Of a stretch of DNA of 7,705 nucleotides, positions 1-7,328 are shown one piece after another. Both the position numbers and the translations under genes were made by a program. Source of the stretch: Methanoregula sp. (lineage in GTDB: Archaea > Halobacteriota > Methanomicrobia > Methanomicrobiales > Methanospirillaceae); NCBI GenBank assembly GCA_022710665.1, contig JAKLGN010000056.1, positions 1 to 7,705 of the forward strand, in the 5' to 3' direction. Positions within the stretch are counted from its first letter, which is position 1. Each line of letters starts with the position of its first letter. The notes under the pieces were generated by a model, which saw nothing but the letters and a program-made list of their open reading frames with translations, searched no databases and was not told the origin of the DNA.

Positions 1-33
1 TTTTCTCGCTGTTATCTTTTCTTAGATTCAGAT

Positions 34-66
34 GGGAAAAAATGCATATCCCCCCCCCTTTTTCCC
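34..66. repeat. 8-bp inverted repeat with nine-C run in the loop
   Basis: GGGAAAAA at 34-41 is the exact reverse complement of TTTTTCCC at 59-66, leaving a 17-nt loop. The loop contains the palindrome ATGCAT (42-47) and nine consecutive C residues (50-58). It could form a hairpin in RNA, acting as a processing or termination element for an upstream gene, or it could be chance. The repeat itself is directly visible; any role is inference. The C run is also a spot where sequencing errors are likely. Confidence 0.45.
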
Positions 67-155
67 GGTATTGCGATGTATCAATAACCATGATGAAGAA
101 CCAAGGATTCTGTCTTCGGGCTCAGTCGGGACTGCAACCAAGGTTTTCGTAAACT

Positions 156-242
156 GTTTTATTCCGCGATGGCAAGGACGAGTCTGCATATACCAACTTC
201 GATAACCTTATCTGACCCATACCGCAATGTATTGTTTATTTA
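156..242 (+). promoter_or_regulatory. Candidate archaeal promoter region for cdhA
   Basis: Three A/T-rich stretches could serve as TATA boxes: GTTTTATT (156-163), CATATA (187-192) and TTTATTTA (235-242). With the usual archaeal spacing of about 25 nt, the middle one would start transcription near 214-217 and give a leader of about 45 nt, which fits a gene that has a Shine-Dalgarno site. The last is the best match in sequence but would start the transcript at or just past the GTG start codon, so it suits the proposed start poorly. No clear BRE element settles the choice. Confidence 0.35.
201..212. promoter_or_regulatory. Small palindrome GATAA-CC-TTATC, possible operator
   Basis: Two perfect 5-bp arms (GATAA and TTATC) flank a 2-bp centre. 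It lies between the middle TATA candidate and its predicted transcription start, where a bound repressor would block transcription in archaea. The arms are short enough to occur by chance and no second copy was found near it. Confidence 0.2.
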
Positions 243-246
243 CAGG

Positions 247-254
247 GGTGGTGA
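247..254 (+). promoter_or_regulatory. Ribosome-binding site deciding the cdhA start
   Basis: GGTGGTGA differs by one base from the archaeal Shine-Dalgarno consensus GGAGGTGA and lies 5 nt before the GTG at 260. The same 5-nt spacing is seen for the perfect site of cdhD, which supports GTG-260 over the upstream ATG-227 and the GTGs at 248 and 251. Confidence 0.7.
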
Positions 255-259
255 ACTCC

Positions 260-2611
260 GTGAGCAGGAAAGGGGTCAGTCTCAGCATCAAGGAACTGGA
301 TTCGGATATTGCACGCTTCAGGGATATCAGCATCTCCATCGGCTCAGTGCACCAGGACACCTGGCATGAACCGATGGGTCCGACACCGTTCCCGACCCTT
401 TCCACGCTCCGGGCATGGGACCATACCCTCCTTGCCCGGTACAAGCCATTCTACCTGCCGTTCTGCGATCTCTGCTGTCTCTGTACCTATGGCAAATGTG
501 ACCTGACGAACAACAAGCGGGGCGCCTGCGGGATATCGATGGCTTCCCAACAGTCCCGGACCGTCCTGCTTGCTGCCTGTATCGGTGCTGCAACCCATAC
601 TGCCCATGCCCGGGAACTTCTCGCCTACCTTATCGGGCGGTTTGGCCGGGACGGACCGATCAATGTCGGGGATGTCGGCGTGGAAGTGGAAGCTCCGATC
701 ACCCGGCTCGTCTGTGGGATCCGGCCGGAGACGCTTGGTGACCTTGAACCTGTTCTCGACTACTGTGAAAACCAGATTACCCAGCTGCTCGCGGTCACCC
801 ATACGGGCCAGGAAGGGAACAACCTTGATTTTGAATCCAAGGTCTTCCATGCAGGTATGATCGACCATGTGGGCATGGAGATAGCTGATATTGCCCAGGT
901 ATCGTCGCTTGGTTTTCCGAAGGCAGATCCTGAATCCGCGCTGGTGGATCTCGGTTTCGGGACCGTGGATACGAAAAAACCGGTCATTCTCGTCATAGGC
1001 CATAATATTGCCCCTTCGGCAGGAATTATCGATTATCTCCGGCAGCAGGGGCTTCAGTCGGAAGTTGAGGTTACCGGCATCTGCTGCACGGCGCTGGATA
1101 TCACCCGCTATTCCTCCCGCGCAAAAGTTATCGGTCCCATTTCATGGCAGCTCCGCTATATCCGCAGCGGGGTCCCGGATGTCATCGTAATTGATGAACA
1201 GTGTGTCCGTGCAGACACGCTCCAGGAAGCGGCAAAGATACACGCTCCCCTGATAGCAACGAGCGAAAAAAACTGTCTGGGTCTCCCGGACCGTTCGGGC
1301 GATGCTGCAGATGATATAGTCAGCGGTTTTGCTGACAGGAGCGTTCCCGGCGCACTGATCCTTGACCCTGATAAAGTCGGGGAAGTTGCGGTCAGGACTG
1401 CCCGGACGATAGCCCCGAAACGGAAAAAACAGGGAGTTGAACTCTCAAAAGAGGACCTTGTCCGGCTTGCGAAAAAATGCACCCAGTGTATGCTTTGCCG
1501 GAGGGCCTGCCCGAACGACCTGCCGATTGCCCAGGCGATAAAATCTTCGGCCGGCGGGAATCTCTCCCTGCTGGATGAACTCTATGACGATTGTGTAGGC
1601 TGCGGCCGGTGCGAGTCGGCCTGCACCCAGAAGCTCCCGGTCCACAGCCTGATCCTTGCCGCGGCAAACCGGACAACGCGAAACGAGTCCTACTGTATCC
1701 GGACCGGCAGGGGTCCGATCCAGGATACCGAGATTCGCAAGGTTGGCGGACCTATTGTTCTTGGGGAGATTCCTGGTGTTGTGGCGTTTGTTGGCTGTGC
1801 CAATTACCCGAAAGGATCGCGGGAAGTGGCAGAGATGTGCATGGAATTTGCAAAACGCCGGTATATTGTCTGCACCTCAGGATGTGCGGCGATGTCTGCC
1901 GGCATGTACCGCAACGAGGACGGCAGGACAGCCTATGAACAATATTCCGGAGCTTTCGAGGCCGGGGGGATTGTGAACGTAGGATCCTGTGTGTCGAACG
2001 CTCACATAGCCGGTGCAGCAATCAAGATCGCGAGCATCTTTGCAAAACGCCCGCTCCGGGGCAACTACGAGGAGATCGCAGATTACGTGTACAACCGTGT
2101 CGGGGCGGTCGGGGTTGCCTGGGGAGCCATGTCCCAGAAAGCGGCCTCCATTGCTGCGGGATTCTGGCGCCTCGGCATCCCGGTCGTTGTCGGCCCGCAC
2201 GGTACCAAGTACCGGCGGATGCTCCTTGGCAGATCTGACAGATCAGAGGACTGGTCCGTGTACGATGCCCGCAATGGTGAGAAGGTCTGTACCGGTCCTG
2301 TTCCGGAACATCTCTTCTTTGCCGCAGAAACCAAGGAGGAGGCAATGGTCATGGTGGCAAAACTGACCATGCGTCCCAATGACACGGGCAAGGGAAGGGC
2401 AAACAAACTTGCCAACTATATTGACCTTCACAAACGGCTTGTCGGGGGCATCCCTCCCGATCTCCACCTCTTTGTGAGGAACCCTGCCGATATCCCCCTC
2501 ACGCTGAAAGATGAAGTCATCCGTCACCTGGAACAGCACCCTGACTGGAAGGAGCAGCCGATTCCCGACCCAACGCTCCTTCCCCGGCTCATCCACGCAA
2601 AGAGGGTGTGA
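260..2611 (+). CDS. cdhA: CODH/ACS alpha subunit (carbon monoxide dehydrogenase, CdhA)
   Basis: This is the catalytic CO dehydrogenase subunit of the archaeal CODH/ACS complex, interconverting CO2 and CO with ferredoxin electrons in an alpha2epsilon2 assembly in the cytoplasm. The product is 783 residues from GTG-260; Methanosarcina homologues are about 800. The N-terminal cysteine cluster (C69, C72, C73, C75, C80, C90) fits the B/D cluster ligands. C-cluster ligands placed by comparison with the CooS family are H248 (in IGHN), C275 or C276 (ICCTA), C315 (DEQC), C513 (VGC), C542 (SGCAA) and C577 (GSCVSN). Between these lie two complete ferredoxin-type [4Fe-4S] motifs, C407/410/413/417 and C445/448/451/455, the extra module typical of archaeal alpha subunits. 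The start is chosen for the ribosome-binding site at 247-254 and because the beginning (MSRKGVSLSIKELDS) resembles the recalled start of Methanosarcina CdhA. No ligand is missing. Bacterial-type CooS is unlikely, since it lacks the inserted ferredoxin module. Confidence 0.97.
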   Translation: MSRKGVSLSIKELDSDIARFRDISISIGSVHQDTWHEPMGPTPFPTLSTLRAWDHTLLARYKPFYLPFCDLCCLCTYGKCDLTNNKRGACGISMASQQSRTVLLAACIGAATHTAHARELLAYLIGRFGRDGPINVGDVGVEVEAPITRLVCGIRPETLGDLEPVLDYCENQITQLLAVTHTGQEGNNLDFESKVFHAGMIDHVGMEIADIAQVSSLGFPKADPESALVDLGFGTVDTKKPVILVIGHNIAPSAGIIDYLRQQGLQSEVEVTGICCTALDITRYSSRAKVIGPISWQLRYIRSGVPDVIVIDEQCVRADTLQEAAKIHAPLIATSEKNCLGLPDRSGDAADDIVSGFADRSVPGALILDPDKVGEVAVRTARTIAPKRKKQGVELSKEDLVRLAKKCTQCMLCRRACPNDLPIAQAIKSSAGGNLSLLDELYDDCVGCGRCESACTQKLPVHSLILAAANRTTRNESYCIRTGRGPIQDTEIRKVGGPIVLGEIPGVVAFVGCANYPKGSREVAEMCMEFAKRRYIVCTSGCAAMSAGMYRNEDGRTAYEQYSGAFEAGGIVNVGSCVSNAHIAGAAIKIASIFAKRPLRGNYEEIADYVYNRVGAVGVAWGAMSQKAASIAAGFWRLGIPVVVGPHGTKYRRMLLGRSDRSEDWSVYDARNGEKVCTGPVPEHLFFAAETKEEAMVMVAKLTMRPNDTGKGRANKLANYIDLHKRLVGGIPPDLHLFVRNPADIPLTLKDEVIRHLEQHPDWKEQPIPDPTLLPRLIHAKRV

Positions 2612-2617
2612 GTTCTC

Positions 2618-3157
2618 ATGCCGCTGAGCGAGTCCTGGCTCACCGCAGAGATCCCGGGGCCAAAGAAGGCGTCCCTGATCATCAAACCCGATATTGCGGA
2701 TGCTATCATCCACCGTGCAAAACACCCGATCATGATCGTGGGCCATGGGATTGTCGAATATGATGTTGAAGGACTCAAACTGATAGATTATCTCATTGAA
2801 CTTGCAACCAAGGCAACTATCCCGGTCGTTGTTACCGCCAGCACAAACCGTGAATTCCTGAACCGGGGATTCAGTCCGGTTGCCCTGATGCCCGCGGTGG
2901 ATATCGGAAACCGTCTGACGGATCCCAAATGGAAAGGAATCGATGGTAAAGGGTCCTATGATCTCGCCATCTTTGTCGGTCTGCCATACTACATGGAATG
3001 GACCATCTTGTCCGGCCTCAAGCATTTCGCACCGGCATTAAAGACCATGACGCTCGACTGCGTGTACCAGCCCAATGCAAGCTGGTCGTTCCCAAACAGT
3101 ACTATCAAGGACTGGATCGTGAACCTCAAGGGCATTGTTGAAGGGCTGGGGGACTAG
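2618..3157 (+). CDS. cdhB: CODH/ACS epsilon subunit (CdhB)
   Basis: This is the small non-catalytic partner of CdhA, 179 residues against about 170 in the family. In known structures it has a Rossmann-like, DHS-type fold and binds the outside of the alpha dimer; a role in electron transfer or flavin binding has been suggested but is not settled. Visible hallmarks are the hydrophobic strand followed by GHGIVEYD (about 36-49), a second strand IPVVVTAS (68-75), the segment DLAIFVGLPYYME (115-127) and the family-typical YQPNASWSFPN near the end (150-160), where Methanosarcina has a similar YxPNADMSFPN. There are no metal-binding cysteine motifs. The gene starts 6 nt after the cdhA stop with only a weak ribosome-binding site (GAGGG at 2602-2606, inside cdhA), so translational coupling to cdhA is likely. 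Confidence 0.95.
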   Translation: MPLSESWLTAEIPGPKKASLIIKPDIADAIIHRAKHPIMIVGHGIVEYDVEGLKLIDYLIELATKATIPVVVTASTNREFLNRGFSPVALMPAVDIGNRLTDPKWKGIDGKGSYDLAIFVGLPYYMEWTILSGLKHFAPALKTMTLDCVYQPNASWSFPNSTIKDWIVNLKGIVEGLGD

Positions 3158-3171
3158 AGCCGGAGCCAATC

Positions 3172-4572
3172 ATGTTCGAACAGATTCCTGTCGAAGTCGG
3201 GCTTGTCCACGAAGGCGAACGTGTCCGGAAAAATGACATGCAGGTTGAGCTGGGCGGACCTGCCGAAGCGGAGAAATGCGAGCTTGTCCGCGTCCGCAAA
3301 GCCGAGACGATCACTGATGGAGAGATCGCGATCATCGGCCCGGATATCAGCACTATGGAAGAGGGGAAACATTACCCCCTTGGCATCCTGGTGGAGATCG
3401 CCGGTCCGAAAGTCGAACCGGATCTCGAGGGAGTTATCGAACGGCGGATCCATGAATATTCCAACTACATCGAGGGCTTTATGCACCTCAACCAGAGGTA
3501 CGATATCTGGATCAGGCTCTCGAAAAAGTCTTATAAAAAAGGACTGAACTCGTTCCGGTTTATCGGGAAGGTCATGCTCGAACTGTTCCGGAACGAGCTC
3601 CCCATCCTTGAGAAGGTTCAGATCACGTTCATCACCGATCCGGAAAAGCTGAAACCCTTGTACAGGGAGGCCCTTGAACAGTATGAAGCACGGGATGCCC
3701 GGGCCCGCGGACTCCTGGACGGGGATGTTGATGTCTTCTACGGCTGTGCGCTCTGCCAGTCCTTTGCCCCCACCCACATCTGCGTTATCACCCCTCAGCG
3801 GTATGCGAACTGCGGCGCCATCAGCTGGTTTGACGGACGTGCCGCTGCCGGAATCGACCCGAAAGGACCGATCTATACCATCGAGAAAGGCGAGTGTCTT
3901 GATCCTGAGAAAGGCGAATATACCGGAGTGAACGAGAGCGCGAAAAAACGATCCATGGGCGAGATCAGCCGCGTATTCCTGTATTCCGCGTTCGGGTATC
4001 CCCACACGTCCTGCGGGTGTTTTGAAGGGATTGCATTTTACATACCGGAAGCCGATGGTTTCGGGATTGTTCTCCGTGGGTTCCGTGACCTTACGGTGAA
4101 CGGTCTTGCCTTCTCCACCATGGCGGACTCAACGGCAGGAGGACGGCAGGTTGACGGGTTCCATGGCATATCGATCGAGTACATGCGTTCGTCCCTGTTC
4201 ATGCATGCTGATGGCGGGTATAACCGGGTGGTCTGGATGCCGGCCGAGACAAAGGAACGGCTCAGGGATTTTATTCCCGCGTCTGTCTGTCCCGCAATCG
4301 CTACGGAAAAGGATGTAAAAACCATACCGGAACTGAAACATTTTTTAACAACCCATAACCACCCGGTTGTCCAGCGGTGGACATCCGAAGAGGAGACTCC
4401 CCCAAAACCCGGCAACAGTCCGCCGGTCTTCTCTGCAGGGGATATCCCGATCACAACCGGAGGTTTCCGGATCATCCTGAAGAATGCCAGGATCACCGCG
4501 GAAAAAGTGATCATCCTGCCGGTCAAAGCCCCGGAACCAGGCGGAGGTGAGCATCGTGGCAAAAAAAAGTAA
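3172..4572 (+). CDS. cdhC: CODH/ACS beta subunit (acetyl-CoA synthase, CdhC)
   Basis: This subunit forms or cleaves acetyl-CoA from CO, a corrinoid-bound methyl group and CoA at the A-cluster (a Ni-Ni pair bridged to [4Fe-4S]). The product has 466 residues, the archaeal length; bacterial AcsB is longer because of an N-terminal CODH-binding domain that is absent here. The A-cluster cysteines are all present: C192, C195, C204 and C214 (C-x2-C-x8-C-x9-C) and C281-G-C283-F, with the same spacing as Moorella AcsB C506/509/518/528/595/597. After about residue 400 comes a Pro/Glu-rich linker, then a short conserved-looking tail (ILKNARITAEKVIIL, about 436-450) and a basic end. GGAG at 3162-3165 precedes ATG-3172. 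The gene follows cdhB by 14 nt, and its last 17 nt overlap cdhD. Confidence 0.97.
   Translation: MFEQIPVEVGLVHEGERVRKNDMQVELGGPAEAEKCELVRVRKAETITDGEIAIIGPDISTMEEGKHYPLGILVEIAGPKVEPDLEGVIERRIHEYSNYIEGFMHLNQRYDIWIRLSKKSYKKGLNSFRFIGKVMLELFRNELPILEKVQITFITDPEKLKPLYREALEQYEARDARARGLLDGDVDVFYGCALCQSFAPTHICVITPQRYANCGAISWFDGRAAAGIDPKGPIYTIEKGECLDPEKGEYTGVNESAKKRSMGEISRVFLYSAFGYPHTSCGCFEGIAFYIPEADGFGIVLRGFRDLTVNGLAFSTMADSTAGGRQVDGFHGISIEYMRSSLFMHADGGYNRVVWMPAETKERLRDFIPASVCPAIATEKDVKTIPELKHFLTTHNHPVVQRWTSEEETPPKPGNSPPVFSAGDIPITTGGFRIILKNARITAEKVIILPVKAPEPGGGEHRGKKK
4543..4550 (+). promoter_or_regulatory. Perfect Shine-Dalgarno site for cdhD inside cdhC
   Basis: GGAGGTGA matches the archaeal consensus exactly and lies within the 3' end of cdhC, 5 nt before GTG-4556. 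It decides the cdhD start: the GTG at 4547 overlaps the site itself and cannot use it. Confidence 0.85.
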
Positions 4573-5803
4573 AGAGCGGCAGGACCCGGCTGACGGAGCG
4601 GACGTGCTCTCGCTCGCTCCCCGGATCCTCGAGCTCCTGGAAGGCGTGCAGCAGCTGGAACTTGAAAACTTCTCTATGGAGATCGGCGATCTTGACCTGT
4701 TCATCCCATCGCAACAGTATTCCCTTCCGGGGCTGTCTCCCACCAGGACCCCGACCCTGCAACAAAAACCCATGGAGCTTGTTCGCGAATCGTATCATCC
4801 CCACACCGCCAGCTATGTCGGCCATATCCGGGAGGTGACACTCGGGGCAACAAAAGCGGATGGCGGGAGCCGGGCAAGGACCGTTACCATTGGCGGGTCA
4901 ACAGCACCGGCCTATGCAGATATCCTGATTCCCCCGGTTCACCCACCTGCACTTTCCCTTGATGTCTTTGATATGCCGATCACCCTTCCCCGGGTGCTCA
5001 GGGAGCATGTTGCCGATGTTCTGGATGATCCTGCTGAATGGGCCCGGATGAATGTGAAAAAATTCGGTGCCGATATCATCACGATCCACCTGATGAGCAC
5101 CGACCCGCTGATCAAGGATACCTCACCCCGGCAGGCAGCCAGGACCGTGGAGGAGATCCTCCAGGCAGTGGATGTCCCGGTCATCGTCGGTGGCTGCGGC
5201 GACCCGAAGAAGGATGCCTCGGTCTTTACCGAGGTGGCCGCAATGGCAGCCGGTGAACGGCTCCTTTTGAATTCGGTCACGCTCGATATGGCCGAAGCCA
5301 AAACTCTTGGAACCGTTGCCGCGGCTGCCCGCGATAACGGCCATCTCCTGCTCGCTTTTACCGGCCTCGAACTGAACAATGCAAAGGAGCTCAACCGGCG
5401 TTTGTATGAGTACATTCCCCCGGAACAGATCGTGATGGACCTGACAACCGTTGCGCTCGGCTATGGTCTTGAGTATTCTTTTACCATCCATGAGCGTGCC
5501 CGGTATGCTGCCCTGATGGGGGATACCGAACTTGCCCACCCGGTCATCTCTGCGGCAACGAATGCATGGGCTGCCCGGGAAGCGTGGATGGCCATGTCCC
5601 CTGAATATGGTTCCCGGGAACTCCGTGGTCCTGTCTGGGAGACACTCAACGCCATAACCCTGCTCCTGGCCGGCGTTGACCTTTTCATGATGATGCACCC
5701 GGCAGCTGTGCTGACCTTAAAAGACATCATTCACCGGTTGGGGAGCCGGGGAGCAGTTGCTGCATCGCCGGCACATGACTGGGTAGGTGCGAGGATATCA
5801 TGA
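4556..5803 (+). CDS. cdhD: CODH/ACS delta subunit (corrinoid iron-sulfur protein small subunit, CdhD)
   Basis: This is the smaller partner of the corrinoid iron-sulfur protein, which takes the methyl group from the tetrahydropterin carrier and passes it to the A-cluster of CdhC. The product is 415 residues, close to the family length of roughly 400-440. An N-terminal region (1 to about 125) contains LFIPSQQYS. A TIM-barrel core follows with typical strands: ADIITIHLMSTDP (172-184), VPVIVGGCGDPKKD (207-220), LLNSVTLD (237-244), DLTTVALGYGLEYS (295-308) and GVDLFMMMHP (373-382). TNAWAAREAWM (335-345) and RELRGPVWE (354-362) are also family-typical. There is no Fe-S motif, as expected for delta. 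GTG-4556 is chosen from its Shine-Dalgarno site. Overlap with cdhC by 17 nt and with cdhE by ATGA indicates coupled translation, which would help match the amounts of the delta and gamma partners. Confidence 0.95.
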   Translation: MAKKSKERQDPADGADVLSLAPRILELLEGVQQLELENFSMEIGDLDLFIPSQQYSLPGLSPTRTPTLQQKPMELVRESYHPHTASYVGHIREVTLGATKADGGSRARTVTIGGSTAPAYADILIPPVHPPALSLDVFDMPITLPRVLREHVADVLDDPAEWARMNVKKFGADIITIHLMSTDPLIKDTSPRQAARTVEEILQAVDVPVIVGGCGDPKKDASVFTEVAAMAAGERLLLNSVTLDMAEAKTLGTVAAAARDNGHLLLAFTGLELNNAKELNRRLYEYIPPEQIVMDLTTVALGYGLEYSFTIHERARYAALMGDTELAHPVISAATNAWAAREAWMAMSPEYGSRELRGPVWETLNAITLLLAGVDLFMMMHPAAVLTLKDIIHRLGSRGAVAASPAHDWVGARIS

Positions 5804-7254
5804 CGGTTATGACGACCTCCTCAATGCCGCGGAAAAAGGGGATCCGTGAGATCAGCCCGATAGATGTCTACAAGCTGCTCCCGAAGACCAACTGCCAGGA
5901 GTGCCACGAGTCCAACTGCATGGCATTTGCTACCAAGCTCGTGAACGGGGAGCTGGTGCTCACAGACTGCCCGCCGCTCTTCACGGGTGAGTACCAGGAC
6001 GCCCGCGATGCCCTTTTGCACCTTCTCGCCCCCCCGGTAAGGGCTGTCACGTTCGGTTCCGGGGCACAGCAGTGCACCATTGGCGGAAAACATGTCCTGC
6101 AGCGTCACGAGTTCACGTACCACAACCCGACAGCAATTGCCATTGATGTGGATGACCTGATGCCGGAAGAGGAGCTGCGGGCCCGGATCAACAGGATCGG
6201 GCAGTTTACCTACAATTATATCGGCCGGAACCTGAGTCTGAATGCGGTTGCGATCCGGTCGATATCGGGAGATCCGTCCGCCTTTGGCAGGGCTGCAAAG
6301 GCTGTTGCCGGTTCAACCGGCCTTCCCATCATCCTTTGCTCGACGGACCCTGTGGTTATCAGGGCCGGTCTGGCAGAGACCAGAGACCGCCGGCCCCTCC
6401 TCTATGCAGCTACGGAAAAGAACTGGAAGGAGATGGCCGACCTCGCGCTTGCTTTCCACGTTCCGCTCGTTGTCCGTACAAACGGGGATCTTTCGCTCCT
6501 GCGCACCCTTATCAGAACCCTGAACTCCTGCGGTCTTGCCGACCTGGTTCTGGACCCCGGAACCCTTGCGGAAGACGGCCTTTTTGAGACCATTCATGCA
6601 TTCACCGCCATCCGGACGGCAGCCTGCCGGGATTTTGATGAACTCTTCGGACACCCGCTCCTGGGAGTGCCGCTGGCTGTCTGGACCGGCGGGGAGATCT
6701 CCATGGATGTGCTGAAATGGCGCGAGGCTGTTACCGCGTCTATGCTCCTTTCCCGGTACGCCGATATCCTCATCATGCACAGCCTCGATGGATGGGTGCT
6801 CCTGCCCCAGCTTATCTGGCGCTTTAACCTGTATACAGACCCGAGAAAACCGGTATCCGTGGAATCCGGAATACGGATATTCGGCAAGCCGGATAAAAAT
6901 TCGCCCGTCCTCATCACAACCAATTATGCACTCACGTTCTTTACCGTAGAGTCCGATATCAAGGCCGCGAACCTCGACTGTTTCCTGCTTGTGGTGGATT
7001 CCGGAGGACTGAGTGTCGAGAGCGCGGTTGCCGGCAGGTACTTCTCAGCCGACTCAATCGTGACCGCTCTGAAAGACATGCAGGCTGAAACTCTCGTGAA
7101 CCACCGGATCCTTATCATCCCGGGCCTTGCAGCCCGTCTGAGCGGGGAGACCGAAGAGGCTACCGGCTGGAAGATCCTTGTCGGACCAAAGGATTCATCC
7201 GGCCTCCCGCAGTATCTCAAAGAGCACTGGCCTCCCCGGTCCGATACGGCCTGA
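5800..7254 (+). CDS. cdhE: CODH/ACS gamma subunit (corrinoid iron-sulfur protein large subunit, CdhE)
   Basis: This subunit holds the corrinoid cofactor and a low-potential [4Fe-4S] cluster that can reduce inactive Co(II) to Co(I). Length is 484 residues, slightly longer than the roughly 450-470 usual for the family. The N-terminal Fe-S motif is intact: C32-x2-C35-x4-C40-x16-C57. A TIM-barrel middle follows (about 85-330, for example AIAIDVDDLMP, LPIILCSTDP, VPLVVRTNGD and PLAVWTGGEIS). The C-terminal corrinoid-binding domain includes VLITTNYALTFFTVESDI (370-387) and TGWKILVGPKDSSGLP (455-470), both typical of gamma subunits. ATG-5800 overlaps the cdhD stop and has GAGG at 5791-5794; ATGs at 5809 and 5824 are in frame but have no better site. 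There is no membrane segment or signal peptide. Confidence 0.96.
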   Translation: MTVMTTSSMPRKKGIREISPIDVYKLLPKTNCQECHESNCMAFATKLVNGELVLTDCPPLFTGEYQDARDALLHLLAPPVRAVTFGSGAQQCTIGGKHVLQRHEFTYHNPTAIAIDVDDLMPEEELRARINRIGQFTYNYIGRNLSLNAVAIRSISGDPSAFGRAAKAVAGSTGLPIILCSTDPVVIRAGLAETRDRRPLLYAATEKNWKEMADLALAFHVPLVVRTNGDLSLLRTLIRTLNSCGLADLVLDPGTLAEDGLFETIHAFTAIRTAACRDFDELFGHPLLGVPLAVWTGGEISMDVLKWREAVTASMLLSRYADILIMHSLDGWVLLPQLIWRFNLYTDPRKPVSVESGIRIFGKPDKNSPVLITTNYALTFFTVESDIKAANLDCFLLVVDSGGLSVESAVAGRYFSADSIVTALKDMQAETLVNHRILIIPGLAARLSGETEEATGWKILVGPKDSSGLPQYLKEHWPPRSDTA

Positions 7255-7328
7255 AAAAAAACCGGACATTCCTACCATGCCCCTCTGTCTGAAACCATTG
7301 TTCCATCATCACCCCAACGAGGCAGGGA
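7255..7328 (+). other. Intergenic gap between cdhE and the activator-like gene
   Basis: This is the only gap longer than 14 nt after the start of the operon. It opens with an A run that starts in the cdhE stop codon (7254-7261) and ends with GAGG (7319-7322), which is the ribosome-binding site of the next gene, 6 nt before its ATG. No T-run terminator, hairpin or clear TATA box is seen, so read-through from the cdh operon is plausible. Confidence 0.6.

Larger units (their letters stand above)
1..259. other. Non-coding leader upstream of the cdh operon
   Basis: No convincing protein-coding region is seen here on either strand; the open frames that enter it are out-of-frame shadows of cdhA. 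It begins with a T-rich stretch (1-23) that could be the U-rich end of a transcript arriving from a gene outside the window. It then holds an 8-bp inverted repeat with a C-rich loop (34-66), several A/T-rich promoter-like sites and a short palindrome (201-212). A leader of this size before a large catabolic or anabolic operon is a plausible site of regulation. No known riboswitch fold was recognised by eye. Confidence 0.7.

Noticed and set aside
99..143. Direct repeat AACCAAGG at 99-106 and 136-143
   Set aside because: Only 8 bp, 37 bp apart, and a similar word occurs inside cdhB; chance is sufficient.
90..152. 20-codon ATG frame in the leader, possible leader peptide
   Set aside because: No ribosome-binding site, ordinary composition, and it probably lies upstream of the transcription start.
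344..1003. Minus-strand open frame (219 residues) opposite the cdhA N-terminal part
   Set aside because: Shadow of cdhA, with no recognisable domain or start signal.
2243..3025. Minus-strand open frame (260 residues) across the cdhA/cdhB junction
   Set aside because: Both sense genes are unmistakable family members; the antisense frame is explained by codon bias of the GC-rich sense strand.
3154..4005. Long open frame on the minus strand (283 residues) opposite cdhC
   Set aside because: It is an antisense shadow of a clearly functional cdhC; the composition is unlike any family I recognise and there is no ribosome-binding site or operon context.
7255..7328. Possible terminator between cdhE and the activator-like gene
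   Set aside because: The gap has an A run, not a T run, on the coding strand and no convincing stem, so termination is not supported.
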